A stretch of 64,000 nt of DNA from the NCBI RefSeq assembly GCF_018143015.1, contig NC_054754.1, positions 24,252,394 to 24,316,393 of the forward strand, in the 5' to 3' direction. The notes under the pieces were generated by a model, which was given only the letters and a program-made list of their open reading frames with translations, was not told where the DNA came from and ran no database searches. Position 1 is the first letter of the stretch. Each line of letters begins with the position of its first letter. Made by a program: the position numbers and the translations under genes. Of the stretch, positions 26,701-34,599 are shown one piece after another. This DNA is from Lytechinus variegatus (taxonomy: Eukaryota; Echinodermata; Echinoidea; Temnopleuroida; Toxopneustidae).

Positions 26701-26979
26701 ACTCTTCAAAGTAGTGTCCAAAGAAAGTGGGGTGCCAGGACTACCTGCGTCGCCACCCCCGGGACTATCCCCACCCTGCTTCCTGGAGCTAGGAGAGCCG
26801 TAGAACCCAGAAGGTGATGTCCCGGACCCATCTCCGCTTCCCTCTCCTCCGTTCTTCACATTGTCTTTCGGAACCCTGGGTGACCCCTCTTTGGTTACAG
26901 GCGATGGCAGTTCCTCGGGGCTGCTAGGAACTGTCACAGAGATGTTGGGAGTGTTGTCAGAGGACTCTGCAGTGGCCAT
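8560..26979 (-). CDS. EVI5: EVI5-like TBC-domain Rab GAP (gene span, ten coding exons, 3' incomplete)
   Basis: EVI5 proteins are Rab GTPase-activating proteins acting on endosomal and centrosomal membranes and in cytokinesis (family knowledge). Ten exons on the minus strand join in frame to 604 codons: 26498..26979, 19555..19840, 17237..17461, 16852..16926, 13992..14117, 13485..13628, 11786..11875, 10277..10374, 9167..9227, 8560..8784. Residues 1-230 are Ser/Gly/Pro-rich. The TBC domain spans about 263-475. The arginine finger (IRRDIAR, Arg at about 307) and glutamine finger (GYCQG, Gln at about 344) are both intact, so GAP activity is expected. From about 500 a heptad-rich coiled coil starts (KYNAKKMK, RLRTENRLL). 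Vertebrate EVI5 is about 800 aa, so roughly 200 residues are not accounted for. The last exon ends with a GT donor, not a stop. EVI5L is the alternative name. Confidence 0.92.
8825..9075. repeat. ATC/GAT trinucleotide microsatellite
   Basis: Imperfect (ATC)n, about 250 bp, in the EVI5 intron between exons 9 and 10. The long His- or Asp-rich open frames across it are artefacts of the repeat. Confidence 0.9.
9167..9227 (-). CDS. EVI5: EVI5 coding exon 9 (coiled coil)
   Basis: Short 61-bp exon (1 + 60 bases) coding LEKDYFTFKEKETEEQIEMR, start of the coiled coil. Acceptor is CTCCAG and donor is GTGAGT. Both neighbours fit in phase. Confidence 0.9.
9228..10276. other. EVI5 intron between exons 8 and 9
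   Basis: No gene inside. It holds a 13-base G run near 9710-9722 and otherwise AT-rich sequence. Confidence 0.6.
10277..10374 (-). CDS. EVI5: EVI5 coding exon 8
   Basis: Thirty-two codons plus two bases: FIQKHAPKIHEDEPEHLLQ then SSYLIKYNAKKMK, matching the link from the TBC domain to the coiled coil. Acceptor is TTTCAG and donor is GTGAGG. The split codon AG|G gives Arg with the next exon. Confidence 0.9.
10515..11526 (+). mobile_element. Decayed mariner/Tc-like DNA transposon with long TIRs
   Basis: The 1012-bp element is flanked by TA at 10513-10514 and 11527-11528. The ends read CAGTGTG(C/T)ATCAAA and its complement. Inverted repeats extend about 190 bp inward (10515..10708 with 11332..11526). 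It lies in the EVI5 intron between exons 7 and 8. It is internally deleted: only the C-terminal part of a transposase remains. Confidence 0.88.
10741..10998 (+). pseudogene. Transposase remnant, mariner-like C-terminal part
   Basis: The 85-codon frame carries EWPSQSLELT, FFLWGYFKSKVFTTPPPD and IATFRQRI, the typical C-terminal block of mariner/IS630-type transposases. In this family a catalytic Asp normally stands directly before FFLWGY. Here it is Asn (CCNFFLWGY). The N-terminal DNA-binding domain and first two catalytic residues are missing. The copy is nonfunctional. Confidence 0.82.
11541..11570 (+). mobile_element. Solo left end of the same mariner-like family
   Basis: CAGTGTGTATCAAAATAAAT starts 14 bp after the complete element and repeats its left TIR. 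No matching right end was seen nearby, so it is a truncated second insertion or a relic of a tandem insertion. Confidence 0.6.
11786..11875 (-). CDS. EVI5: EVI5 coding exon 7
   Basis: Thirty codons, GMEAIFRIGAAILQLN to LDMEEMLR, end of the TBC domain. Acceptor is CATAG and donor is GTAAGA. Weak partial repeats of its 5' part (GGATAG, ATGGCTTCC-like) occur in the flanking intron near 11925-12245, again suggesting small tandem duplications. Confidence 0.92.
11876..12894. other. EVI5 intron sequence
   Basis: No gene. Degenerate copies of the exon-7 5' part occur near 11925-12245. The rest is AT-rich. Confidence 0.5.
12895..13467. mobile_element. 0.57-kb TIR element (MITE) in EVI5 intron
   Basis: The left end CCTGGCTCACACCTTTGCGT is matched by the complement of the right end near 13445-13467 (CCTGGCTCACATCTTTGTGT), 18 of 20 bases. 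It is noncoding. Its right edge is 17 bp from the donor of EVI5 exon 6. Confidence 0.75.
13485..13628 (-). CDS. EVI5: EVI5 coding exon 6
   Basis: Forty-eight codons in phase 0. It contains HFTAQGFHTSMYASSWFLTL, a hallmark TBC segment of EVI5, and ends MRIMDLFISE before GTAAGT. A 0.57-kb TIR element ends about 17 bp past its donor. Confidence 0.95.
13992..14117 (-). CDS. EVI5: EVI5 coding exon 5
   Basis: Forty-two codons in phase 0, MPEEEAFCVLVKLMQDYGM to FECMIQ, with acceptor TTTCCTAG and a perfect CAG|GTAAGT donor. Two diverged copies lie just upstream on the minus strand (about 14143..14265 and 14290..14407). This copy is the one that matches EVI5 to its end and keeps both splice sites. 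Confidence 0.95.
14143..14265 (-). pseudogene. Diverged tandem copy of EVI5 exon 5 (copy 2)
   Basis: The translation keeps EEAFCVLIKLMQDCGIREL and LGLCIF, and the acceptor TTTCCTAG is preserved. The GTAAGT donor has been lost and the end of the exon (FECMIQ) is not recognisable. Reading on runs into the true exon in the wrong frame. Best read as a dead duplicate exon. A mutually exclusive exon using another donor cannot be fully excluded. Confidence 0.75.
14290..14407 (-). pseudogene. Diverged tandem copy of EVI5 exon 5 (copy 3)
   Basis: The frame is still open: PEDKAFCLQVKLMQDLGM, then a segment ending HLGLCIF. A CTAG acceptor is present but the conserved donor is missing. It is more diverged from the functional exon than copy 2 in places and closer in others (it keeps KPN and AHLGLC), so the copies have separate histories. 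Confidence 0.72.
14408..15035. other. EVI5 intron, no feature recognised
   Basis: AT-rich intron sequence without a recognisable gene or mobile-element end. Confidence 0.45.
15197..15353. mobile_element. Palindromic MITE ending GGGCCC
   Basis: About 157 bp. The two halves (AACTGTTGTAACTTTGTCAT and CAACTACCATG on the left) are near-perfect inverted repeats of the right half. The ends are GGGGCCCGTTTCAC and CTGGGCCC. It interrupts the tandem-repeat unit between CGATTCC and AGACTAAC, which shows a clean insertion. Confidence 0.82.
16301..16727. mobile_element. TIR element, CCAAGTCTGCGCACC ends
   Basis: CCAAGTCTGCGCACC at 16301 is matched by GGGTGCGCAGACTTGG ending at 16727. A further internal GTCTGCGCAC lies near 16506. 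Noncoding, about 430 bp. Confidence 0.7.
16852..16926 (-). CDS. EVI5: EVI5 coding exon 4 (glutamine finger)
   Basis: Twenty-five codons in phase 0, AYSLHDREVGYCQGSAF to LLLMQ. The TBC YxQ glutamine finger (YCQ) is intact. Acceptor is TGCAG and donor is CAG|GTAAG. Confidence 0.95.
17237..17461 (-). CDS. EVI5: EVI5 coding exon 3 (TBC start, arginine finger)
   Basis: Seventy-five codons in phase 0. It opens ELVRLGIPHHFRGIVWQL, the start of the TBC domain, and contains IRRDIARTYPEH with the catalytic arginine finger, ending LFNVMK. The acceptor is GTAG and the donor is GTATTG. GC content is clearly above the surrounding introns. Confidence 0.95.
17600..17850. repeat. Interspersed repeat with TATAGCGC motif
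   Basis: Begins with AATAATAAT, then TTGTATAGCGCATATCAC and TCTATGCGCTT. A similar AATAATAAT...TTGTATAGCGCAC motif occurs near 24356-24395. It resembles the 3' tail region of LINE/SINE repeats. Boundaries are not resolved. It lies in the EVI5 intron between exons 2 and 3. Confidence 0.5.
17851..18600. other. EVI5 intron, no feature recognised
   Basis: AT-rich sequence, no gene or clear element. Confidence 0.45.
18630..19550 (-). repeat. Tandem array of the 3' half of EVI5 exon 2 with its splice donor
   Basis: The segment coding WLIWGKIVNDWDEYSK...KQLK followed by GTGAGAGTTAAAGG is repeated in the intron directly downstream of exon 2. Donor complements (TCTCAC or ACTCAC) fall at 18637, 18934, 19049, 19217 and 19384. 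The exon's own is at 19549. Spacings are 297, 115, 168, 167 and 165 bp, so the three copies nearest the exon are regular and the far ones degenerate or deleted. A further partial copy without a good donor is near 18780-18870. Some copies carry an extra base in the run after SK, which shifts the frame. Confidence 0.88.
19555..19840 (-). CDS. EVI5: EVI5 coding exon 2
   Basis: Acceptor TTTACAG precedes LLEADSKSLKSVRSS. A Ser-rich then Gly-rich linker follows, then the conserved segment WLIWGKIVNDWDEY and the end KRKSKQLK before a GTGAGA donor. The phase (1 base + 95 codons) fits both neighbours. The last ~115 bp of this exon plus the donor is copied several times in the following intron (18630..19550). 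Confidence 0.9.
19841..22232. other. EVI5 first intron, proximal part
   Basis: No gene. It contains a 12-G run near 19972-19983, a 10-C run near 20643-20652, several TACATGTA blocks (for example 20880-20900) and AATAATAAT at 21615. Confidence 0.5.
22241..22802 (+). mobile_element. CCCGGG-ended TIR element, copy 1, 8-bp target duplication
   Basis: The 562-bp element is flanked by an exact 8-bp direct repeat CTGTTGTG (22233-22240 and 22803-22810). It starts CCCGGG plus a G run, then CCACTTCCATTCACGAGTGG. The right end is the inverted equivalent. TIRs are over 40 bp (GAGTGGATACCATG..GCGACC). A 26-bp palindrome centred on TACATGTA lies near 22695-22720. No transposase. An 8-bp duplication is typical of hAT, P or Merlin elements; which one is undecided. 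Confidence 0.9.
22811..24148. other. EVI5 first intron
   Basis: No gene or clear mobile-element end recognised. AT-rich with several TACATGTA motifs. Confidence 0.45.
24149..24240 (+). mobile_element. Solo end of the CCCGGG-type TIR element
   Basis: A G run of about 20 is followed by CACTTCCATTCATGAGTG and ATACCATGCGCGACC, matching one terminus of the 22241..22802 element. The match fades after about 90 bp and no second end is near. Confidence 0.7.
24241..25220. other. EVI5 first intron with TACATGTA-rich patch
   Basis: No gene. An AATAATAATAAT tract with TTGTATAGCGCAC lies near 24356-24395. TACATGTA-like words cluster at 24455-24500 and 24640-24800. Confidence 0.5.
25225..25999. mobile_element. 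Nonautonomous piggyBac-like element with TTAA target duplication
   Basis: The 775-bp element is flanked by TTAA (25221-25224 and 26000-26003). TIRs are 17 bp and perfect: CCCTATCTAGGCCGGGG and its complement. A TTAA target and a CCCTA start are features of the piggyBac superfamily. No transposase frame is present, so it is nonautonomous. It has long G and C runs inside each TIR and a GC-rich rim around an AT-rich core. Confidence 0.88.
26498..26979 (-). CDS. EVI5: EVI5 coding exon 1
   Basis: Starts at the ATG whose complement is at 26977-26979 (MATAESSDN). The open frame extends further upstream, but no other ATG was chosen because the first in-frame methionine is here. The exon is rich in Ser, Gly and Pro and ends KMEEQN plus two bases before a GTATAC donor. 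It joins exon 2 as EEQNR-LLEADSK, the conserved EVI5 junction. Any 5' UTR exon upstream is not identified. Confidence 0.88.
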
Positions 26980-27002
26980 TACCCAACCCTCTATCCGCTC
27001 CA

Positions 27003-28330
27003 CCTGATTCCTTGTTACCTACCAAGATGCATTGGCTATTGTCAGAACTGGCAAGAAATTTGATGATTCTGTCTGGGGTAATGGGGTAAACAAGAAACAG
27101 AAAAAGTCAAATTAAAAATATATCAAGAGGGTATGTTTGGTGTTTTATCATACTGCACTGAAAATCCAATGAATTACCTGTTTGACATACGATGTATTTT
27201 CCATTCAGTTTACACTTTCAATATACTGTACGCATGAATCATGACATTTTTCTAGAGAAATTCCTCTTGGTTAAAATAAGTAGAAGCAAATTAAAGAAAA
27301 GCAAGATAACAGTGACAATAAGCAAATCCTGTTTGAAAGCGGTAAATGTGAAGGGTGTTTTTTTAAGATAAAATAAATGTGCAAATTGACATCTCTCTTA
27401 CCTTCCACAACCATTTACTTTTAAGCAGGTGGACCACCCATTTACAACTGATTTAATCCTATTGGAACGGATTTCCACTGAACCAAATACACAGTACGTA
27501 TGCCAATGAGAGTTCAGCAGGCACTCTAGAAAGTACATGTTCACTGACCTACTGGTACAAGCATGTGTACATGTATACTAATACTGTATCCCAATTCATG
27601 GTGACGAACAATATTGTTTACTGTCCCTTGGTGGAGTAGTGTTCACACCGCAGTTTTATTGCACTCCAAAGTTCATCATACATGTGCATGTATGTCCTAT
27701 AATGATCGGTTGTAAAACTTGTCACATCCCCTTTTCTGGAGTGTGAATGCAACTGTATGTTCATATTAATACAGTACATGTACATGTCCCATAAAGTGTA
27801 ATAATCTGTAAACTGTAAAGAGGAATTCATACATGAAAATGAACATGGAACCATTTTTCTTCTTGAAGCAGGGTTTTTACTTTGGGGTACAATGTATATG
27901 TAAATGTATGTTTTTAATGTACTTCAATATGAAAAGTGTTTTTGTATAAAAATGTACAGCTGTACATGTACATGTACCTGTACATGTATTCTTTACTGAC
28001 TTCCATAAATTTATTCTTTCCATAAAATTTTGTACACATGTATGACTACATGTAGACCATAATATCTGATGATGATGTCAACATTGAACAGTGATGCTTA
28101 AAAAAGCCAACAATCTAAATACCCCCATGTATGTCTATCTGCTTGCTCAGATGCGGCAAGACAATGAAAAGAGAGAAGTTACAGAGAGACAATATTATGC
28201 ATAGAATAACGCAATGAATTCTGAATGCTCTTTATTTAATCTCAATCTTGGGTTAGATATGAAAAAAGGCTTTTCTCAATAATAACTTCTGGCACTGCCC
28301 TAATCTTAAGAAGATTCATAGTGTATATAG
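27003..28330. other. Region upstream of EVI5 exon 1
   Basis: A promoter or 5' UTR exon of EVI5 is expected around or beyond here, but none can be pointed to. No CpG-rich stretch is obvious. TACATGTA words are dense at 27765-27790 and 27955-28060. Confidence 0.4.
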
Positions 28331-28332
28331 TA

Positions 28333-28807
28333 GGTGGTTTCAGACCGCCTCGAAGTTTGTCAGTTCCAGGTATTCTCTGATCGGGAAATTTACCCCGATC
28401 AAAAAATACCAGGTATTTTGGTAATGTGAAAGCAAACTACGCGTAATTTCCCCGAAAGAAAATACCCGCTAAATAGTAGGTACTTGGCGAAATTACGAGA
28501 ACTTTCGCGGGGATTTTTCCAAGGTCGCAGGTATTTTGGAGATATGAAAGCAAATTACGGGAACTTTTAGCCCAGCGTGTCGTTGGGCGCGGCGCCGTGG
28601 GTGGCTGCTGGGCTAGTGATTTTGAATCTCGCGCCTTGCCTGCTTATCAGACCATACTATGCGCATGCTCGTAACTTCAGGAACTTATCCCGAAGGGTAT
28701 GTTTCGGGGCGGTGTGAATGCAGGAATAATTAATGGGTATTTTTTAGCCGAAAACAGTTCCCGTAATTTAACGGGGATTCTTGTGATCGAGGCGGTTTGA
28801 AACCACC
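28333..28807. mobile_element. TIR element flanked by TA
   Basis: 475 bp. It starts GGTGGTTTCAGACCGCCTCG and ends with the inverted equivalent (CGAGGCGGTTTGAAACCACC), with TA on each side (28331-28332, 28808-28809). Inside, CGGG/CCCG and GGTATTTT motifs recur in both directions. It is GC-richer than its surroundings and has no coding frame. It lies upstream of EVI5. Confidence 0.85.
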
Positions 28808-29695
28808 TAACGTATACTGTAGTACTGTACGCACTCATATCTATTGCAGTTGAGCTTACAATCCTTTGGGCTCCAGCTTCTGATTGAATTGAGCCATGAT
28901 AAACAATAAATAAGATGTTTTTTCAACAAGGAGAGTTTGATTTAATACTCAGCATCTTCAAACATCTGACCTTTAACATTAACAAGGCAATACACTGTAC
29001 AGTATGTTGGGTGCCAGAGCTTTCCAGACAAATTTTTGTAAAATTTTGTACCCCCCCCTTCCTGAAAGTATTCATTTAGTACGCAAATCTGACTTTGTTT
29101 GAATTATAGCCTATATTTGGCTGTGATTATATGATATGATCACAAAGAGTTATAATTGAGTCTCACTTTTTAAAATGCCTAGTTGCATGCAGTATAAAAG
29201 GCATGGCCACATTGGTCAGATCATGCCACAAGGACGCGCACTACTGCATATTGATCCATAAGATTGCGCGTTTCATATCATTTTGGATTTGTATTTTCCA
29301 TTTGTATGTGTATGCTTGTATTTTGGCCCCCAAGTACTACTAAAGGGGTTTACCCTGTTTGAGTAATACATAAAATATAAAATAAATGAATAAATAAATA
29401 TTCAAAAAGTAAAAGAGAACAGACTAGGATAAAGGATGAGGTATTGATAATGATGGGTAAATATTTTATGCAGTATAACGTGCTGAAGTTCCTTTTGGCA
29501 TGATTTCTACATAAAGTTTCATTTTCATGTATCTGCATGTAGGCTACATTGTGTTGAACTCTTTATGATATATACATGCAATGTAACACTGTCATAAGAG
29601 TTTTTTTTTAATGCCGAACAATGTCAGCTGGACCGGCAACACCACTGCATCTTGAAAAAAAGTGTTACACATATAGGTACATGTATGTGTATGTC
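28808..29695. other. Intergenic stretch
   Basis: No gene or element boundary recognised. Confidence 0.4.
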
Positions 29696-29699
29696 ATAT

Positions 29700-29910
29700 A
29701 TTATTATCACCATCATCATTATACTAATAAATAATCACTATCAATAGTACATGTATAATTCAATATCATTTTATTATCATTATCACTATCCAAGTATCCT
29801 TTAACATTATCATTATTATCAATCATTATTATAATCATCACTATAATTCATTATCATTATTATCATTGTTATCATTATCACTCATATCATTATTGTTATT
29901 ATTATGAAGA
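29700..29910. repeat. ATT/ATC microsatellite
   Basis: Imperfect tandem TTATCATTATCA-like repeats over about 200 bp. Confidence 0.85.
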
Positions 29911-30044
29911 AAAATGAGAGCAAGGTGGAGCAGTGCATCATGGTCATGGATGAGGAATTCTTTGAGGGTGAATTCCCCCAGTAATTTAATTGTCTTTTTC
30001 AAGATCTTTCTTCATTCCCCCAAAATATTGCATTATAGTTATAC

Positions 30045-30175
30045 AGTGTATCTTCCACACAGACTGCATCAATATCATCACCAGAGGCCAGTTTATTACG
30101 TCCATTGATAGGATAGGGCAGACGGATCCTTGAATCTTGTACGAGCAAAGAAAACCCCGGGCCCTTAGCTACCTT
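30045..30175 (-). other. Exon-like open frame, unidentified
   Basis: On the minus strand a frame with coding-like composition reads VAKGPGFSLLVQDSRIRLPY, then PINGRNKLASGDDIDAVCVE. It is bounded by AAAG before GTAGC and by a possible GTATAA donor after EDTL. I do not recognise the family. It could be an exon of an unlisted gene or of an old mobile element. It is isolated, with no matching neighbour exons seen. Confidence 0.25.
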
Positions 30176-30239
30176 TAGGCATAGGCCTAGGGTTGCCATG
30201 GTAACAAACACTATTGGTAACAATTTCCTGATGAGCGTT

Positions 30240-31538
30240 AATCACTGTGATTCAAAAAGTGTGTGAGGATTTCTCATACCCAATGGTAGGGATATAAAGG
30301 GAAATAACAAATTTGAGGGAACCATAACATGTGGTGTGTGCAATTTACATTGTATAGGCCTACATACTGTATGGTACATGTACAAGGAAGTTAATACAAA
30401 GCTGCAAGATTGTACTAAGCCTACTTCTTATTTTTCTGTTTCACAATTCACATTCTGATTTGCCATTTTATGACTACCAAAAAAATAAGCTACCAATGTG
30501 AGAGCAGGGTCCATGGTGAGAGAAACTGACAAGTACATTTTGACTCAAAGTTTATAAAAAGTGGTACAGATTGGTAACATAGTTGATCTACATGTAATTC
30601 AATTATTAAAATCAAACAAGTTTGAAATCATCAGATACCATATAAATGTACATATGGTTTACATGTATGTACAAACAGGATGAATTTCCACTTTTTATTT
30701 TTTATCAAAAAATAAAAGAAAAATGAAAAGTAATTAAACTGATATTGCCTGTTAAAACATGAAGATGAATGCCAAGTTTGGAAACAATAATTTTCAAAAT
30801 AAGTCCATTCAGAATCGAATGAAATGACCACCGAAGTCAAGTTTCTGTATGACCATGGACCTACTAGAGATGATATGACCAAATAAAAAAAATATTTCCC
30901 AGAGGATTCTAGAATATTGTGTATTTACTGAGAAAATCAAGTTAAAGATGCATCCCTTTTGGTTGAAATTGAACAAATCTGGAGTTTTCTGGACCTGTAC
31001 AAATATTGTACTTGTCTCTATCGATATTTCTCTCCCCTCTCCTTTTGTCTTTCTCTTCCCCTCCTACTTCCACAACCATCTCAAAATCAATAAATCAATC
31101 AATCCATCCATCCAGACATGTCAACATGTTTAAAGAAAAGAAAATTAATTCCCAATCTGTTGGTGTGAACACACCCAGAGAGTTGATGCTAATGACTTAA
31201 TTTTTCTACCTTCCTCCCAGGTTGCCCTGCAAATGAACTGACTGGAACTGATGAGCTGTTCTTATAAAGCCCGCACAAAAACATGTCATCAAGACCGAAC
31301 TTTCAAAGCCATTCCAATAAAGAGCTTCATATACATGTAGGTCTTGGTTTCTAGGTATATCAGGATGTCTTTCATGTAGTGAAATACGTTTAATTGAATA
31401 ATCTTGTGTTGAAGGATGCTAGGAATTGTAGAGGTTTCATCTCCACTGCATTTGTGGGTACTGCCTTCAGTACGGCACTTGTACGCTACATTTGAATTTT
31501 TTTGCTGTCTGGCTTCAGTCCTTCCTTAATAACTACCT
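30240..31538. other. Intergenic stretch
   Basis: No gene recognised. A pyrimidine-rich patch lies near 31020-31080. Confidence 0.4.
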
Positions 31539-31539
31539 G

Positions 31540-31836
31540 TATATGGCCATTCATGCAGAACTGGGCTCCAGAACTTACACTTTATCAAGACTAAGTCGGT
31601 CTAGTACTGTAGAATGATGAGTGAACATCTTGTTTTCTGATTCTATACATGTACCTCTATAATATTTCATTTGAAATATTCTTGATTTTATATGGCCATT
31701 CATGCAGAACTGGGCTCCAGAACTTACACTTTATCTAGACTAAGTCGGTCTAGTACTGTAGAATGATGAGTGAACATCTTGTTTTCTGATTCTATACATG
31801 TACCTCTATAATATTTCATTTGAAATATTCTTGATT
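31540..31836. repeat. 149-bp tandem duplication
   Basis: Two adjacent copies (31540..31688 and 31689..31836) starting TATATGGCCATTCATGCAGA are nearly identical. I saw one base difference (ATCAAGAC versus ATCTAGAC), plus end effects. The near identity points to a recent duplication. Confidence 0.92.
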
Positions 31837-31970
31837 TAGGCCACGTCCCTCTTTAGGCCGAATAGTCCAACACCTTGAAATACAACATGCTTGTCTCATT
31901 AATTCATACCTGGGGGACAGGGTGAGTGTGAATGGAGGGTGTGCGTGATTGGTCGTTCCGCTCTCATCTT

Positions 31971-33050
31971 AAGCCCCAGTCACAGAGATCCCGGATCTGA
32001 TCCGGGGTGGTCCAGGGTGAGATCCGTGTTGGCGCCTTGGAGTAGTCTGCAGGCACAGACCCTCATTGGATCTTTGATCAACAACCATGCCTCCACGCAA
32101 AGACTAGCACATACAAAACTTGCTGTTCCAATACCTGAGCAACAGGGCCTTCATTACACAAGGCATGAGTAGGCTGCAATTCAGACCCTTAATACTCTAG
32201 TGAAGAGTTTGCCGAGCAGACTAGCCTTGGAGGTCCATGGTGGTCCATGTTGGTCATTGAAAGTCCAGGAGGCCAACACTGTAGTTTTTTACTGTCAAAA
32301 ACGGGTAGACAAGCAATCCGGGATGGTCCGTGTACATGTACATGAAGCTGCCGTGTTGGTTTGTGTAGCTGACGTGTACATTGCAGGTCTGTGTATTTGC
32401 CGTGTACATGTAAGTCCGTAAGGCTGCCTGGAGTGTCCTTTTTTCCATCAATGTTATACATGTACAACGCTGTTTACTTTATGAATTTTGAGTAGTTGTT
32501 TAACAGTTGACATAAACATGCTTAATTTATTAAATTAAATGTGTTGTTTAAGATTTCAAGTATTTAACAACTACTGTAGAAATAAAATATAAAAATAGCG
32601 TTTTCACTGGTTAAAGAAGAGTTTTGATACTTTTCTATAATTCACTTAGAAAAAAATTACGATGTTGCGACATTGATGAGAAAAAAAAATTAAATTAAAA
32701 AAATCAGCTCATTTTTACGAGATTTTCATTTGCCATGCTGGTCAATATAGCTGCCATGTTGGTCTGTATACATGTAGCTGACGTATTGGTCCATGTAGCT
32801 AAAGTGTTAGGCCGTTTGGCTGACGTGTGTTGGTCCATGATGCTGACGTGTTGGTCCATGTAGCTGACGTGTTGCTGATGTGTTGACAACATGCTCTGCC
32901 GACATGGTCCGTGCAAATGAATATGCCGTGTGTACTGTCATCAATGCTCGTCGATGCTTAATCTGTGGCGAAACGATCCGGACCTCCCCGGATCATGCTG
33001 GCATTGCCGAGTTGATCCTTGAGGATCCGTGTCTATATGTGAATGGGGCT
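31971..33050. mobile_element. Candidate 1.1-kb TIR element with internal tandem repeats
   Basis: The left end AAGCCCCAGTCACA is mirrored by the right end TGTGAATGGGGCTT, and TTAA-containing sequence lies at both edges (CTTAAG, CTTTAAAAG). Inside, GATCCGG/CCGGATC motifs occur near both ends. A tandem repeat of TTGGTCCATGTAGCTGACGT type fills 32720..32885, with looser versions near 32215-32420. Noncoding. The superfamily is uncertain. Confidence 0.6.
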
Positions 33051-33679
33051 TTAAAAGAATTTGGCAATGACATACTGCTACGTTTTGCTTTATTGCAATG
33101 TTATATCAGTTACATCAGCACGAGTTTGGTGATGAGTCTATTTAAAATTGTAGGAGTCCAATACCAAGGCCCTGCCTGGCAAACTGGGAGAACAGTTTTC
33201 AGAACTGAAGTAGTTGTAGTTATTCTGGGTAGATAAATACTCTATCCCATTAATATCATTATCATCACAATCATTAAATATGGATATAACTTTGATCATA
33301 AACCATAGAATGGTCCTCCATTCATGATGGGGAGATCATAATTTGCAAGCGGAGGATGATCATGATTTGTACAAAAAGAGGCAAACCACACTGAGGTAAC
33401 CCCATACTTCAAGATAATGATAGGCATTTCATGTGATATCATTTTTTTAAGAGCCACAGAGTTGACTTGTATTTCTCAAGGAAGAGAAGAATATTTAGAA
33501 GCAATTTACGATATGAATTGTCAAAATTGGACTCGCGGTTCTGCAGTTACATATTTTTAAATACTAGTAGGCTTAAACTTTTAGCAAATTATCTTAACAA
33601 GGTCACCCCCCCATAGAGACCATTTTATCCCTATCATCAAAACTTATACTTAGGCCCTATTACATGTAGACTAGTCTTA

Positions 33680-33960
33680 ATGGGATGCTCCAGGCTGAAG
33701 GTATTTATGTTTTCATAAATACATGTAGAGTAAATTCACAGAGCAACATCCTGAAAATTTAATAAGAAAGTTATTAAATTTTTAAAGATTTGCATTATTC
33801 AGATGAAACTATTAAACAAATAATAAAATTTAAAACTTGATTATAAATAATCACTATGATTATTTACAATGTTTTTAATCAAGTTTCAAATTTTATTATT
33901 TGTTGAATAATAATTGTTCGTCAAACGGCATTTTGTAACATCGCTTATCAGGAAGTGAAG
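33680..33960. mobile_element. Fragment of a TTAA-MITE relative with AT-rich hairpin
   Basis: Starts near TTAATGGGATGCTCCAGGCT. It carries GAGTAAATTCACAGAGCA and TGAAAATTTAATAAGAAAGT, modules shared with the elements at 39242, 43487 and 58028. A near-palindrome at 33817..33903 has arms of about 30 bp (AAATAATAAAATTTAAAACT and its complement). Confidence 0.55.
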
Positions 33961-34429
33961 TTGCATGACAGCCGGAGTAAGTCACTGTTTTTTCCCGTTT
34001 AAATTAAAGTTTGTTTTTCCCCGTTTAGTGCATTTCTGGCCAAAACGGAATAAATCTTTATTTTGGTAGTTTTTTTATGTATTTTTATGAAATAAAGAAA
34101 AAAATTGATGAGCCCCATCGGGGGGAATTTGCATCGTTAACCCCCTAATGGTGGCTGTACGATAGCGAGCCATCTGCGTACAAGGAGAATTTTTTTTTAA
34201 CGTTAATAAAAAAACTCCTCGAAACAGACGGCTGCCAGCTAGCAGCTGTCTTGACTCTGTCTTGTCTTGTTGATTGTTAACACTCAAATTAAAATAAAGC
34301 ATGTAATGATGTAGCGAAAGAAAATTTGAGGCCAACTCTATAAATAAATAGGATCAAATTTGAGTAGTGGTGCAGTGCCTGGTCGTACTAAGAAAACTGA
34401 AGAGCCATGGCACGGCATTGCCATTTTTT

Positions 34430-34580
34430 TTTTTTTTGAAGGCTGAGGTGAAGAAGGCAATGCCGATGGTCCACACCAAGGGCAAGGCAAGCACGCGATG
34501 GAGGCGATGACTGATCCTGGCCTGGTGGGTCGGGTGCCCGTACTGTCTGGCTGCAGTTGTCCTGAAAGTACCGGTACACA
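34430..34580 (-). other. GC-rich exon-like segment, unidentified
   Basis: On the minus strand, after a possible acceptor ACTTTCAG, about 130 bp of GC-rich sequence is open in more than one frame and then runs into an A15 tract. One frame gives a hydrophobic stretch (ALPLVWTIGIAFFTSAF) that could be a membrane helix. The family was not recognised. The A tract could mark a retrocopy end. Confidence 0.25.
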
Positions 34581-34599
34581 CACAGACACAGGAAATGAA

